A stretch of 64,000 nt of DNA, taken from assembly GCA_963761115.1 (NCBI GenBank), contig CAVXFS010000005.1, positions 930,001 to 994,000 on the forward strand, written 5' to 3'. This DNA comes from CAVXFS01 sp963761115 (GTDB taxonomy: Bacteria > Pseudomonadota > Gammaproteobacteria > Burkholderiales > Gallionellaceae). This document shows, one piece after another, positions 1 through 10,181 of the stretch; within the stretch, counting starts at the first letter, position 1; every line of letters starts with the position of its first letter. The notes under the pieces are model-generated. The model did not search any database. It saw only the letters and a list, made by a program, of their open reading frames with translations, and was not told where the DNA came from. A program made the translations under genes and the position numbers.

Positions 1-32
1 GGGACATATAATTATTCTAGGACTCACTTGAA

Positions 33-607
33 ATGATCGGACGTTTAACCGGCATCCTGCTGGAAAAGAACCCGCCGCAGATCCTGCTGGAAGTGCAGGG
101 CGTGGCGTACGAGCTGGACGTGCCGATGAGCACGTTCTACAACCTGCCTGCCGTGCAGGAAAGAGTCGTGCTGCATACCCAGCTGATCGTGCGCGAGGAT
201 GCGCACCTGCTGTACGGGTTCCTGAGCAATGATGAGCGGTTGGTATTCCGCCAACTGCTGAAAATCAGTGGGGTTGGCCCGAGACTTGCGCTTTCCGTGC
301 TCTCCGGATTGAGCCTGGCCGACCTCTCTGTCGCGGTGGTGAACAAGGATGCCGGGCGGCTGACAAAAATTCCCGGTGTGGGCAAGAAGACCGCCGAACG
401 ACTGTTGCTGGAACTGCAGGGCAAATTCGCGGCCGCGGCATCGGGCGGCGCAAAAGGCGCGGTTGCCACGCACGGCGGCGATGTGCTCAACGCATTGCTG
501 GCGCTGGGCTACAGCGAGAAGGAAGCAGACTGGGCAGCGAAGCAGTTGCCGGAAGGTACCGGCGTGTCTGACGGCATCCGCCAGTCGCTTAAGTTATTAT
601 CCAAGGC

Positions 608-611
<4 letters not shown>
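33..611 (+). CDS. ruvA: Holliday junction branch migration subunit RuvA
   Basis: RuvA binds four-way DNA junctions as a tetramer and loads the RuvB motor for branch migration in recombinational repair. The 192-residue product has the usual family length: an N-terminal OB-fold (about residues 1-62), two helix-hairpin-helix motifs with the typical ISGVGPR (78-84) and IPGVGKKT (113-120) cores, and a C-terminal three-helix domain (about 145-192) that contacts RuvB. The stop overlaps the ruvB start by four bases (ATGA), so the two are translationally coupled. ruvC would be expected upstream but only 32 bases precede this gene here. Clear assignment. Confidence 0.97.
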
Positions 612-1655
<1,044 letters not shown>

Positions 1656-1663
<8 letters not shown>

Positions 1664-2069
1664 TGATGCTGACGTGTATTCTTTGCCGGTGCGGGTGTAT
1701 TTTCAGGACACCGACGCGGGCGGCGTGGTTTATCACGCCAGCTATGTGAACTTTCTGGAGCGGGCACGGACTGAGTGGTTGCGGGATATCTGCGGTTACA
1801 GCAATGCCGGTCTGATGCAGGAGTTCGGCATGGTGTTTGTGGTGCGTTCACTCAGGCTGGATTATCTCAAGCCGGCGTTGCTGGATGACCTGCTTGCGGT
1901 CAGCGCCCGGGTCAGGGATGTCGGGCGCAGCCGAGTGACACTGCGTCAGGATGTGTTGCGCGGTGACGAGGTGCTGGTGGAGGCCGAGGTTCATCTGGTG
2001 TGTGTGATGGCGGATAGTTTCAAGCCGGTTGCCGTACCGGAGGCGCTCAGAAAAAAATGGAAAGACTAA
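1656..2069 (+). CDS. ybgC: Tol-Pal associated acyl-CoA thioesterase YbgC
   Basis: Hot-dog fold thioesterase of the 4-hydroxybenzoyl-CoA thioesterase type, usually the first gene of tol-pal operons. It hydrolyses acyl-CoA thioesters in the cytoplasm and is linked to phospholipid metabolism. The start was placed at ATG 1656, inside the end of ruvB, because residue 1 then gives a normal 137-residue family length; a longer in-frame start at 1596 would add 20 residues without homologous character. The catalytic stretch FQDTDAGGVVYHASY lies near residues 15-29, with the conserved Asp and His. tolQ follows after 13 bases. Confidence 0.94.
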
Positions 2070-2082
2070 AGGGGTAACCAAT

Positions 2083-2757
2083 ATGGAAGTCGTGCAGGAT
2101 TTGTCCTTTACCAGTTTGATCGGTCATGCCAGCGTGCTGGTGCAACTGGTGCTGGGGTTGTTGCTGGCAGTGTCGCTGTTGTCGTGGTGGTATATCTTTC
2201 TCAAGATGTTTGCCGTCAGGCTGGCAGTTAAACAGAGCAAGGAGTTCGAGGATGCATTCTGGCGCCAATCCAACCTGAATCAGTTGCACGATGATATCGA
2301 GAGGCCGCACGGCATGGAGGGCTGCATGGCGCGCATCTTTTCGGCCGGATTCGCCGAGTTCATCAAGTTGAAAAAGAAGCATGGCGTCGACAATAGCGCC
2401 GTGATGGAAGGCGTGCGCCGCGCCATGCGCGCAACCTACCAGCGCGAGATGGATATCCTGGAATCGCACCTGTCGTTTCTCGCCACGGTCGGCTCGGTCA
2501 GCCCCTATGTCGGCCTGCTCGGCACGGTGTGGGGCATCATGAATGCGTTTCGCGGCCTGTCCAATGTCGGGCAGGCGACGCTGCAGCATGTGGCGCCGGG
2601 TATCGCCGAAGCGCTGGTGGCGACGGCGATGGGCCTGTTCGCGGCGATCCCCGCTGTGGTGGCGTACAATCGCTATGCGCATGACGTGACGCGATTGTCC
2701 TCGCGCTTCGAAAGTTTCATGGAAGAATTCTCCAACGTTCTGCAGAGACAGCCATGA
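2083..2757 (+). CDS. tolQ: Tol-Pal system proton-channel subunit TolQ
   Basis: Inner-membrane protein of the MotA/TolQ/ExbB family; with TolR it forms the proton channel that energises TolA during outer-membrane constriction at division. Start chosen at ATG 2083, which follows a GGGGTAA ribosome site and gives 224 residues; the open frame runs 18 codons further upstream into ybgC, but these are not family-like. Three membrane segments are visible (about residues 17-40, 130-152 and 165-195), with the conserved glycine-rich pore region SPYVGLLGTVWGIM. The last four bases overlap tolR. Confidence 0.97.
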   Translation: MEVVQDLSFTSLIGHASVLVQLVLGLLLAVSLLSWWYIFLKMFAVRLAVKQSKEFEDAFWRQSNLNQLHDDIERPHGMEGCMARIFSAGFAEFIKLKKKHGVDNSAVMEGVRRAMRATYQREMDILESHLSFLATVGSVSPYVGLLGTVWGIMNAFRGLSNVGQATLQHVAPGIAEALVATAMGLFAAIPAVVAYNRYAHDVTRLSSRFESFMEEFSNVLQRQP

Positions 2758-3179
2758 GTTACAACCGCCGCGCATCGAATCGCCCGATGAGCCAGATCAA
2801 TGTCGTGCCTTACATCGACGTGATGCTGGTGCTGCTGGTGATCTTCATGGTCACCGCGCCGATGATGAATCCGGGAGTGGTCGATCTGCCCAGTGTCGGC
2901 AAGTCGTTGTCGCCGCCGGTGGCGCCGATGGTGGTGGTGATCAAGAAGGATGGCTCGCTGGCATTGCGCGATAGCGGCACCGATGAACAGGAGTATGGCA
3001 TTTCGCGCCCGGCCCTGATCGCGACGTTGAAGCAAAAACAGGCGAAGAATGCAGGACAGCCGGTGGTGATCTCTGCGGACAAGAATGTGCGCTACGAAGA
3101 AGTGATCAATGTAATGGATGTATTGAAACAGCAAAATGTCCAGAAGGTCGGACTGCTGGTGCAAAGCAAGGGCGAATGA
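2754..3179 (+). CDS. tolR: Tol-Pal system protein TolR
   Basis: ExbD/TolR family partner of TolQ, anchored by one N-terminal membrane helix with a periplasmic domain. The 141-residue product has the signature INVVPYIDVMLVLLVIFMV at about residues 15-33, including the channel aspartate (PYID) required for proton use. It overlaps tolQ at its start and tolA at its stop by four bases each, so the three are translated as a coupled unit. Confidence 0.96.
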   Translation: MSYNRRASNRPMSQINVVPYIDVMLVLLVIFMVTAPMMNPGVVDLPSVGKSLSPPVAPMVVVIKKDGSLALRDSGTDEQEYGISRPALIATLKQKQAKNAGQPVVISADKNVRYEEVINVMDVLKQQNVQKVGLLVQSKGE

Positions 3180-3946
3180 GCACGGCAGCCTACATCTATC
3201 ACGATCCGTATCGATTGCCCGCCGGCCTGCTGGCAGCGCTGGTGCATGGCGTGTTTTTTTTGCTGCTGTATTTTGGCGTCAGCTGGCACTCGCAACGGCC
3301 GGAGGGTATGGTGGTGGATATCTGGTCCAGTTTGCCGGAACCACAGGTTGCTGCAGTAAAACGCAAGGCACCGGTCAGGCCGGTTGAACCTGTAAAATTG
3401 CCTGAGCCGGTCAAGCCGCCCGAGCCTGCACGCCCTGTCGTGGAAACCAAGGCTGAGATCAACCTGGTTAAAAAGAAGATACCGGAAATCAAGCCGGTCG
3501 AGGTCAAGAAGCCGCTTGAGGTAAAGAAGCCGCTGCCTGAAAAGCAACCTGCCGTGCAACAGCAGGACGTTGCGCCAACGCCGGCGCAACCGACCGCAGC
3601 GGAAATCGAGAGTGCCAGGCAGGCTGCCGCAGCGCAGTCGGCGATCACCAGCGAGATTGGAAAATACGTTGGCCTGATCCGGAGCAAGATACGCCGCAAC
3701 ATAGTGATGCCGCCGGATGTGCCGAGTGACGCAAAAGCGGAATTTGATGTGGTGCTGATACCGGGCGGCTCGGTATTGAACAAAGTGCTGTCGAAGTCCA
3801 GCGGCGTGCCCGCATATGACAACGCGGTGGAGCGAGCCATCATGAAAGCGCAGCCGCTGCCATTACCACCGGATGTGGGAATGTTCAGCCATTTTCGGGA
3901 GCTTCATCTTTCATTTTGCCCAGAGGAAGGCTCATGCAACCAATAA
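3176..3946 (+). CDS. tolA: TolA/TonB-like energy transducer (TolA)
   Basis: Links the TolQR motor in the inner membrane to TolB and Pal at the outer membrane. The 256-residue protein has a short cytoplasmic end, one membrane helix (about residues 18-38), a proline/lysine/glutamate-rich periplasmic spacer (about 55-135, many KKP and PVEP repeats) and a C-terminal TonB-like domain (about 160-256). It is shorter than enterobacterial TolA, as is common in betaproteobacteria. Position between tolR and tolB fixes the identity. The 3' end overlaps tolB by 13 bases. Confidence 0.93.
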   Translation: MSTAAYIYHDPYRLPAGLLAALVHGVFFLLLYFGVSWHSQRPEGMVVDIWSSLPEPQVAAVKRKAPVRPVEPVKLPEPVKPPEPARPVVETKAEINLVKKKIPEIKPVEVKKPLEVKKPLPEKQPAVQQQDVAPTPAQPTAAEIESARQAAAAQSAITSEIGKYVGLIRSKIRRNIVMPPDVPSDAKAEFDVVLIPGGSVLNKVLSKSSGVPAYDNAVERAIMKAQPLPLPPDVGMFSHFRELHLSFCPEEGSCNQ

Positions 3947-5208
3947 AACTGTTTCGCCAACTTGTTTCGATTTTGTTGCTGTGTACGGCCTTGCCCGCAT
4001 CTGCCGCGCTTGATATCGAGATCACCGGTGCAGGCGAGCACCAGATTCCGATTGCCATCGTGCCGCTGGCAGGCGAGGAAAAATTGCCGCAGAGCATCAG
4101 CGGCATCGTGTCTGCGGATCTGGTGCGCAGCGGCCTGTTCCGCCTGATCGAACCTGGGGCGAGGGCGCCGCATGAGGCGCAGGATGTGGTCTATTCCGAC
4201 TGGCCGGGGACGGATGCAATCGTCATTGGCAGTGTGGAGGAACTGATAAACGATCGCGTCACCGTAAAGTTCAGGTTGCTGGATGTGGTCAACCAAAAGG
4301 AACTGGTTGGGCAGGCCGTGACTTCCGGCAGAAGCCAGTTACGGGCGATTGCGCACCGTGTCGCTGACATGATCTACGAAAAATTGACGGGCGATCCCGG
4401 CGTTTTCAGTACCCGGATTGCCTATGTAAACCGCAATAAAAAAAACTACCGGATGGTGGTGGCGGATAGTGATGGCTATGGCGAGAGAACCGTGTATTCA
4501 ATCAACGAACCGTTGATCTCGCCTGCCTGGTCTCCGGATGGGAGTCACCTGGCCTATGTCAGTTTCGAACAGGGCCGCGCCGTGGTGTTTGTGCAGTCAC
4601 TGCTGACCAACCAGCGCAAGATGGTGGCCGGATTCCGTGGAACCAACAGTTCGCCTGCATGGTCACCGGACGGGCAGCAACTGGCCGTGGTACTGACGCG
4701 CGATGGCAGTTCGCAGATCTATCTGGTGCGCCCGGACGGGTCTGACCTGCGCCGGCTCACATTCAGTGGATCGATCGATACGGAACCGAATTTTTCGCCG
4801 GACGGGCAGTATCTGCTGTTCACGTCAGACCGCGGCGGCTCGCCGCAAATATATCGCATGCCTGTCAGCGGGGGGGCCGCACAACGGCTGACTTTCGAGG
4901 GGGGCAACAATTTTTCCCCGCGCTATAGTCCCGATGGAAAAAGTTTTGTATTCTCGCATTTTGAGCACGGGCGTTTCTTTATCGCGACCCAGGATTTCGC
5001 ATTTGGACAGATGCAGTACCTGACCGAAGGAGGATGGGAAAAGAAGCCCAGCTTTGCCCCCAATGGCAAGCTGATCCTGTTTGCCTCGGAGGCACAGGGG
5101 CATGGTATATTAGCAACCGTGTCCAGTGATGGCAGGGTCAAGCAAAGAATGTTTCCGCAGGAGGGAGATATTCGTGAACCGATGTGGGGCCCTTTTCTGA
5201 AACAGTAA
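3934..5208 (+). CDS. tolB: Tol-Pal system beta-propeller protein TolB
   Basis: Periplasmic protein that binds Pal and the TolA C-terminus. I start it at ATG 3934, preceded by AGAGGAAGG and giving a clean Sec signal peptide (about residues 1-23, ending in PASA|ALD); a TTG start at 3916 is also in frame but less likely. Mature protein: N-terminal alpha/beta domain, then repeated propeller blades of the PAWSPDG / FSPDGQ / YSPDGK type from about residue 190 to 400. Length 424 is normal. Confidence 0.96.
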   Translation: MQPIKLFRQLVSILLLCTALPASAALDIEITGAGEHQIPIAIVPLAGEEKLPQSISGIVSADLVRSGLFRLIEPGARAPHEAQDVVYSDWPGTDAIVIGSVEELINDRVTVKFRLLDVVNQKELVGQAVTSGRSQLRAIAHRVADMIYEKLTGDPGVFSTRIAYVNRNKKNYRMVVADSDGYGERTVYSINEPLISPAWSPDGSHLAYVSFEQGRAVVFVQSLLTNQRKMVAGFRGTNSSPAWSPDGQQLAVVLTRDGSSQIYLVRPDGSDLRRLTFSGSIDTEPNFSPDGQYLLFTSDRGGSPQIYRMPVSGGAAQRLTFEGGNNFSPRYSPDGKSFVFSHFEHGRFFIATQDFAFGQMQYLTEGGWEKKPSFAPNGKLILFASEAQGHGILATVSSDGRVKQRMFPQEGDIREPMWGPFLKQ

Positions 5209-5264
5209 TTCGATAATTCAAGAGCGATACTTCAGCGATATTTCAAATGGAAAGGAGCACAACT

Positions 5265-5792
5265 ATGAATAAGCTTGTGATGAGCACCTTGTTGGTCAGC
5301 CTGCTGGCTGCCTGTGCCAGTAACAAACCCATGGCGCCTGCTGCAGAAAGCCAGTCCAATGCTTCAGGAAGTTCTGCTTCAACCACTGAGGGCTCCGGTA
5401 CGACTTCATCTGTCACGGAGCCTGCCATGGAGGTGGATCCGTTGAGCGATCCGCGCAGCATACTGGCCAAACGCAGTGTGTATTATCCGTTTGATGTGTA
5501 CGTGGTGCAGGATGCGGACAAGCCCGTGGTGCAGGCACATGCCGCATACCTGCGGGATCATTCCAATCGCAAGGTTCGGCTGGAAGGGAATTGCGATGAA
5601 CGTGGCAGTTCGGAATACAACCTGGCTCTCGGCCAGCGCCGTGCAGATGGCGTGAAGAAATTGCTGGAGCTTGGTGGCGTTCAGGATAGCCAGATTGAAA
5701 CCATAAGCTATGGTGAAGAAAAGCCGAAAGCGATCGGTCACGATGAAAGCGCCTGGTCACAGAATCGCCGCACGGACATTAACTATCAATGA
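5265..5792 (+). CDS. pal: Peptidoglycan-associated lipoprotein Pal
   Basis: Outer-membrane lipoprotein that anchors the envelope to peptidoglycan. Start at ATG 5265, eight bases after an AAAGGAG ribosome site. Lipobox LLAAC puts the lipidated Cys at residue 17. A low-complexity Ser/Thr/Ala/Glu linker (about 20-52) precedes the OmpA-like domain (about 70-175), with the diaminopimelate-binding block GNCDERGSSEYNLALGQRRA. 175 residues, normal. cpoB overlaps its stop by four bases. Confidence 0.97.
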   Translation: MNKLVMSTLLVSLLAACASNKPMAPAAESQSNASGSSASTTEGSGTTSSVTEPAMEVDPLSDPRSILAKRSVYYPFDVYVVQDADKPVVQAHAAYLRDHSNRKVRLEGNCDERGSSEYNLALGQRRADGVKKLLELGGVQDSQIETISYGEEKPKAIGHDESAWSQNRRTDINYQ

Positions 5793-6619
5793 GCAATCTG
5801 CAACGTGTCTTGCTGTTGTCCGCTCTCTGTTTCGCCGGAGGGCCGGCTCACGCCGGCCTGTTCTCCGACGACGAGGCGAGGCAACAGATTCAGCAACTCG
5901 ATACGCGTGTTGCCGGGCTTGAAGATGCCGGCAAGCAGCAGGCCGATATCAACAAGCAACAGGCCGACGTAGCCAGTCAACAATCCCGTTCCCTGCTCGA
6001 TCTGCAATCGCAACTTGATTCGCAAAGTTCGGACTTGCGAACCATGCGCGGGCAGAATGAAGAACTGGTTCACGGACTGCAGGATGCTGAAAAGCGGCAA
6101 AAGGATTTCTATATCGATCTGGATACCAGGCTGCGGCATATTGAGGATGCGCAGAACAATGCGGCTGCTGTTGCCGCTACAGCCGATGCTGCGGCCGCCT
6201 CGGCCGTTCAGGCAGGCACTGACATGGCGGCGGTGGAAGACCCCGCCATAGAGAATCGTGCATATGAGGCCGCATACAAGCTTGCCAGGGAATCGAAGTA
6301 TGCAGACGCCATCAGCGCATTTCAGGATTTCCTGAAAAAATATCCCGAGTCGGTGTATATCCCGAACGTTCATTACGACCTGGGCGGCATCTACCTGGCG
6401 CAGTCGGATTGCAAAGATGCGCTACCCAGCTTGCAAATGCTGCCGAGCAAATATTCATACAGTCCGAAAACAGCGGACGCTATGTTGGGTGTTGCAGCGT
6501 GCCAGGGGATGCTCGGGGACAAGGCGGCGGCCAAGAGAACCCTGCGCCAGATCATCAGCAAATACCCCGGGACCGAAACGGCCGGTGAAGCCAAGAAACG
6601 TTTGGCAACCGTCAACTAG
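5789..6619 (+). CDS. cpoB: Cell division coordinator CpoB (YbgF)
   Basis: Periplasmic TolA-binding protein that couples peptidoglycan synthesis with outer-membrane constriction. 276 residues: signal peptide ending near PAHA (about residue 22), a coiled coil rich in Gln (about 30-110, QQADINKQQADVASQQ type), an Ala-rich linker, then tetratricopeptide-like repeats (about 150-270) with AYKLARESKYADAISAFQ and the closing KYPGTETAGEAKKRL motif typical of YbgF. It closes the tol-pal operon and overlaps pal by four bases. Confidence 0.95.
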   Translation: MSNLQRVLLLSALCFAGGPAHAGLFSDDEARQQIQQLDTRVAGLEDAGKQQADINKQQADVASQQSRSLLDLQSQLDSQSSDLRTMRGQNEELVHGLQDAEKRQKDFYIDLDTRLRHIEDAQNNAAAVAATADAAAASAVQAGTDMAAVEDPAIENRAYEAAYKLARESKYADAISAFQDFLKKYPESVYIPNVHYDLGGIYLAQSDCKDALPSLQMLPSKYSYSPKTADAMLGVAACQGMLGDKAAAKRTLRQIISKYPGTETAGEAKKRLATVN

Positions 6620-6627
6620 GACGGATC

Positions 6628-7287
6628 ATGCAGGCTTCCACAGCCGGCGCAGAATTGCGCATCAGCGAGATATTCCATTCCCTGCAGGGCGAAACCAGCC
6701 GTTCCGGATTGCCAACGGTTTTTGTACGCCTGACAGGTTGCCCCTTGCGCTGCACATACTGTGATACCGAATATGCCTTCACCGGCGGCCGCAATATGAC
6801 GCTGGCCGCGATCCTGGATGAAGTGACGAAGCATGGCACACGCTATGTCACCGTCACCGGCGGCGAACCGCTGGCGCAAAAAAATTGCCTGGCATTGCTG
6901 CGAGTCCTGTGCGATACGGGTTATGAAGTATCGCTGGAAACCAGCGGTGCGCTGGACGTCAGCGAAGTCGATGCGCGGGTGATGAAGGTGCTGGACATCA
7001 AGGCGCCGGCTTCAGGAGAAGCAGAAAGGAACCTGTGGAGCAATCTGGATGTGCTCACTGCGCGCGACGAGGTCAAGTTCGTGCTGTGCGATGAGCAGGA
7101 TTATGCCTGGGCCAAAAAAGTGCTGCGGGATAACCGGCTTGACCAGAAATGCAGCGTGCTTTTTTCTCCCGTGACGGACCGTCTGCCTGCCAGGCAACTG
7201 GCCGAGTGGATATTGCACGACCAGCAACCGGTGCGCATGCAGATACAGTTGCACAAGGTATTGTGGGGCGCCCAGCCGGGGCACTAG
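6628..7287 (+). CDS. queE: 7-carboxy-7-deazaguanine synthase QueE
   Basis: Radical SAM enzyme that makes the 7-deazaguanine ring of queuosine from 6-carboxytetrahydropterin. The Fe-S ligands sit in the motif GCPLRCTYCDTEY (about residues 35-47), i.e. CxxxCxxC, followed by VTGGEPL. 219 residues, family size. It starts eight bases after cpoB and is followed four bases later by queC, so tol-pal and queuosine genes probably share transcripts. queD was not seen in the window; queG is at 39.6 kb. Confidence 0.95.
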   Translation: MQASTAGAELRISEIFHSLQGETSRSGLPTVFVRLTGCPLRCTYCDTEYAFTGGRNMTLAAILDEVTKHGTRYVTVTGGEPLAQKNCLALLRVLCDTGYEVSLETSGALDVSEVDARVMKVLDIKAPASGEAERNLWSNLDVLTARDEVKFVLCDEQDYAWAKKVLRDNRLDQKCSVLFSPVTDRLPARQLAEWILHDQQPVRMQIQLHKVLWGAQPGH

Positions 7288-7291
7288 GATC

Positions 7292-7963
7292 ATGAACAAA
7301 GCGGTCGTGTTACTGTCCGGCGGACTCGATTCCGCCACCGTGCTGGCAATGGCGCGTGCAGATTATGACTGCCATGCCCTGAGCGTGGATTATGGCCAGC
7401 GTCATCGTGCTGAACTCGCGGCGGCACAGCGTGTTGCCAAAGCGCTGGGGGCGATCGAACACCGCGTGATCCATATCGACCTGACCGCATTCGGCGGGTC
7501 AGCGCTGACAGATCCAGCCATTGCCGTACCGCAGCAGCCGGGTGACGGTATCCCGCTCACCTATGTGCCGGCGCGCAACACCATCATGCTGTCGCTCGCA
7601 TTGGCCTGGGCAGAAGTGTTGCAGGCGCATGATATTTTTATCGGCGTGAATGCGGTAGATTATTCCGGCTACCCCGATTGTCGTCCCGAATACATAGCGG
7701 CTTATGAGCGTATGGCCAACCTGGCGACAAAAGTGGCAGTCGAGGGCAGACACCTGACCTTGCATGCGCCGCTGTTGCAGATGTCCAAGGCTGAAATCAT
7801 CAGATCAGGGGTGCAACTGGGTGTCGATTATGGCTTGACGGTATCCTGTTACCAGGCTGACGAGGATGGACGTGCATGCGGTGTGTGCGACTCCTGCCGC
7901 TTGCGCCGCGCAGGCTTTGAATCGGCGGGAATCCCAGATTCGACGCGGTATTTCGGGCAGTAA
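7292..7963 (+). CDS. queC: 7-cyano-7-deazaguanine synthase QueC
   Basis: Converts 7-carboxy-7-deazaguanine with ammonia and ATP to preQ0, the step after QueE. PP-loop ATPase motif LLSGGLDSAT at residues 7-16, the ARNTIML motif near residue 92, and a C-terminal zinc cluster with Cys residues in SCYQADEDGRACGVCDSC (about 189-206). 223 residues, normal. Stop at 7961-7963; the tRNA promoter begins 15 bases later. Confidence 0.97.
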   Translation: MNKAVVLLSGGLDSATVLAMARADYDCHALSVDYGQRHRAELAAAQRVAKALGAIEHRVIHIDLTAFGGSALTDPAIAVPQQPGDGIPLTYVPARNTIMLSLALAWAEVLQAHDIFIGVNAVDYSGYPDCRPEYIAAYERMANLATKVAVEGRHLTLHAPLLQMSKAEIIRSGVQLGVDYGLTVSCYQADEDGRACGVCDSCRLRRAGFESAGIPDSTRYFGQ

Positions 7964-7978
7964 GCGGCAGGAGTTGCG

Positions 7979-8006
7979 TTGACAGTGAAGGACAAATCCG
8001 TATAAT
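7979..8006 (+). promoter_or_regulatory. Sigma-70 promoter for tRNA-Lys/tRNA-Thr
   Basis: Perfect -35 TTGACA at 7979-7984 and perfect -10 TATAAT at 8001-8006, separated by 16 bases. A GC-rich discriminator (GCGCCC) follows, as expected of stringently controlled stable-RNA promoters. tRNA-Lys begins 22 bases after the -10. Confidence 0.88.
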
Positions 8007-8028
8007 GCGCCCTTCCTTTTTGGGATGT

Positions 8029-8104
8029 GGGTCGTTAGCTCAGCCGGTAGAGCAGCGGACTTTTAATCCGTTGGTCGCCAGTTCGAATCTGGCACGACCT
8101 ACCA
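8029..8104 (+). tRNA. tRNA-Lys (anticodon TTT)
   Basis: 76 bases fold as a full cloverleaf. The acceptor GGGTCGT pairs with ACGACCT (first pair G-U), the D-arm is GCTCAGCCGGTAGAGC, the anticodon loop CTTTTAA reads TTT, the T-arm is GTTCGAATC, and the 3' CCA is encoded. Confidence 0.97.
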
Positions 8105-8138
8105 CTATTTCAACTTGGTCGTCACGCCAAATCTTCAT

Positions 8139-8214
8139 GCCGCTTTAGCTCAGTTGGTAGAGCAACCGCCTTGTAAGCGGTAGGTCGTCTGTTCGAGTCA
8201 GACAAGCGGCACCA
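8139..8214 (+). tRNA. tRNA-Thr (anticodon TGT)
   Basis: 76-base cloverleaf. The acceptor GCCGCTT pairs with AAGCGGC, the anticodon loop CTTGTAA reads TGT, the T-loop is GTTCGAGTC, and CCA is encoded. It lies 34 bases after tRNA-Lys and is probably cotranscribed with it. Confidence 0.97.
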
Positions 8215-8324
8215 TTGTCTTTGCATTGCAAATAATGCATAAATATCTGTAGTATTACCATAGTTCATTCCGATTCTGAACTTTGAGTGTCATGCGCCAC
8301 ATTACTTTCATGAAAGCAGATAGC

Positions 8325-8858
8325 ATGAAAACTTGCGTCATCCAGACATTCTGGAGGGTGGCTGTTGCCTTTGCCATACTTGTTTTCAGTGCCGGTGTCC
8401 ATGCGGATGACGGCTGGCTGATGCGTTGGAAAGTAGAGTCAGGACGTGGCAATGTCGAATCGACATACAAGATCGCCAAATATTATATGGCCAGGGGGAT
8501 TTATAAGGCTGGTATCGACTGGTATACCAACGCGGCAGAACATGGTCATGCGCAAGCGGAATATGAACTGGCTGATATGTACATGAATGGCGACAAGGTG
8601 GCGAAAAGCTTTGACACCGCGTTGTATTGGTATCGACGTTCGGCCAGCAATGGTAATGCGTATGCACAGGCGAAGCTGGGGCACATGTACGAGCACGGAG
8701 GGATCATCGAGAAGAATCCGGTGCAGGCATTGAGATGGTTGAAGTTGGCCGTGGCAAACGGAAACCTTGATGCTGCGCTGGAACTGAACGAGCTTGAAAG
8801 CAGCATGACACAGGAACAGATCGCCGAGGCTGAGTCATTGATTAAATCAGGCAAGTAA
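8325..8858 (+). CDS. Sel1-like repeat (TPR) secreted protein
   Basis: 177 residues from ATG 8325: a Sec signal peptide (cleavage near VHA|DDG, about residue 27), then three to four Sel1-like repeats, visible as AEHGHAQAEYELADMYMNGD, SNGNAYAQAKLGHMYEHG and ANGNLDAALEL. Such repeats are protein-protein interaction scaffolds; no partner can be named here. Upstream in-frame ATGs at 8292 and 8310 are possible, but 8325 gives the cleanest signal peptide. The gene stands alone behind the tRNA pair. Function unknown. Confidence 0.8.
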   Translation: MKTCVIQTFWRVAVAFAILVFSAGVHADDGWLMRWKVESGRGNVESTYKIAKYYMARGIYKAGIDWYTNAAEHGHAQAEYELADMYMNGDKVAKSFDTALYWYRRSASNGNAYAQAKLGHMYEHGGIIEKNPVQALRWLKLAVANGNLDAALELNELESSMTQEQIAEAESLIKSGK

Positions 8859-8998
8859 TCCATAACCTACTCTAACGGTAGCAATATCTTAAATTCCGCG
8901 CGTGTGAAGTTGATCCGGCTGGCTATGTGGCAAGTGCGTACATGCTGCAAGTACGGAAATAATATTTATCTGGAATCAGGCATGATGCCTGGACATAC

Positions 8999-10181
8999 AT
9001 GAAAATCCACGAATATCAGGCCAAGGAAATCCTGCGGCAATATCAGGTGCCGGTTCCGACAGGCGTTGTATGCATGAGCGTGGCTGAAGCCGAGGCTGCC
9101 GCGATAGCCCTGGGCGGCAGCATATGGGTGGTCAAGGCGCAGATTCATGCCGGCGGACGCGGCAAGGGCGGCGGCGTAAAGGTGGCGCGCTCGCGGGCCG
9201 AGGTGAGCAGGACGGCAGCTGCGATCCTTGGCATGCAACTGACGACAGCGCAGACAAGTGCGCAAGGACAGACAGTGCGGCGTCTGCTGGTTGAGGAAGG
9301 TGCACAGATCGCCAGCGAATATTACATCGGCATGGTGATTGATCGCAGCAGGCAGCGCGTGGCGTTGATGGCCAGCAGCGAAGGAGGGGTGGAGATCGAA
9401 CAGGTCGCCGCGCATACCCCGGAAAAAATCCACAAGCTATGGATCGAGCCGGTCGCAGGATTGACTGCAGCGAGGCTGATGCCATGGTCGCGCAGATATC
9501 GGTATTCCCGAAGCGGCGACTGAACAGACGCGTGACCGTGCTGCAAGGGCTTGTATCGCGCATTTGTCGAAAAAGACGCGATGCTGGCCGAGATCAATCC
9601 GCTGGTATTGACAGCAGAACAAGCGTGTGTTGGCGCTGGATGCAAAAATAAATTTTGATACAATGCCCTGTTCCGCCATCCCGGAAATGGTGGCGTTGCG
9701 CGATCTGGACGAAGAAGATCCCGCCGAGATGGAAGCGTCGAAATTCGATCTGAGCTATATCTCGCTCGATGGCGATATCGGCTGCCTGGTGAACGGCGCC
9801 GGACTGGCGATGGCGACCATGGATATCATCAAGTTGTACGGCGGCAGTCCGGCCAATTTCCTCGATGTGGGCGGCGGCGCGAGCACGGAGAAAGTCACCG
9901 AGGCATTCAAGCTGATGCTGAGGAATCCCGGCTTGCACGCGATACTGGTCAACATCTTTGGCGGCATCATGAAATGCGACGTGATCGCCGAGGGCGTGGT
10001 GGCTGCCGCGCGCGAGGTGCAGCTGAACGTGCCGCTGGTGGTGCGGCTGGAGGGCACCAACGTCGATCTCGGCAAAAAGATACTGGCTGAATCCGGTTTG
10101 CCCATCATTTCCGCAGCCGACATGGCGGATGCGGCGCAGAAAGTCGTCGCTGCGGCAAGGGAGCATAGATGTCCATACTGA
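8999..10181 (+). pseudogene. sucC: Succinyl-CoA synthetase beta subunit, frame broken
   Basis: ADP-forming succinate-CoA ligase beta chain of the TCA cycle. Intact in one frame from MKIHEYQAKEIL to about 9460 (ATP-grasp domain, IHAGGRGKGGG near residue 56), then several small indels to about 9690. The expected family sequence hops between all three frames: GIPEAATEQTR, then FVEKDAMLAEINPLVL, then ALDAKINFD. From about 9690 one frame carries VALRDLDEEDPAE and the C-terminal CoA-ligase domain (NIFGGIMKCD). Compensating insertions and deletions with conserved protein between them argue for sequence error over decay. The C-terminus overlaps sucD by 13 bases. Confidence 0.85.
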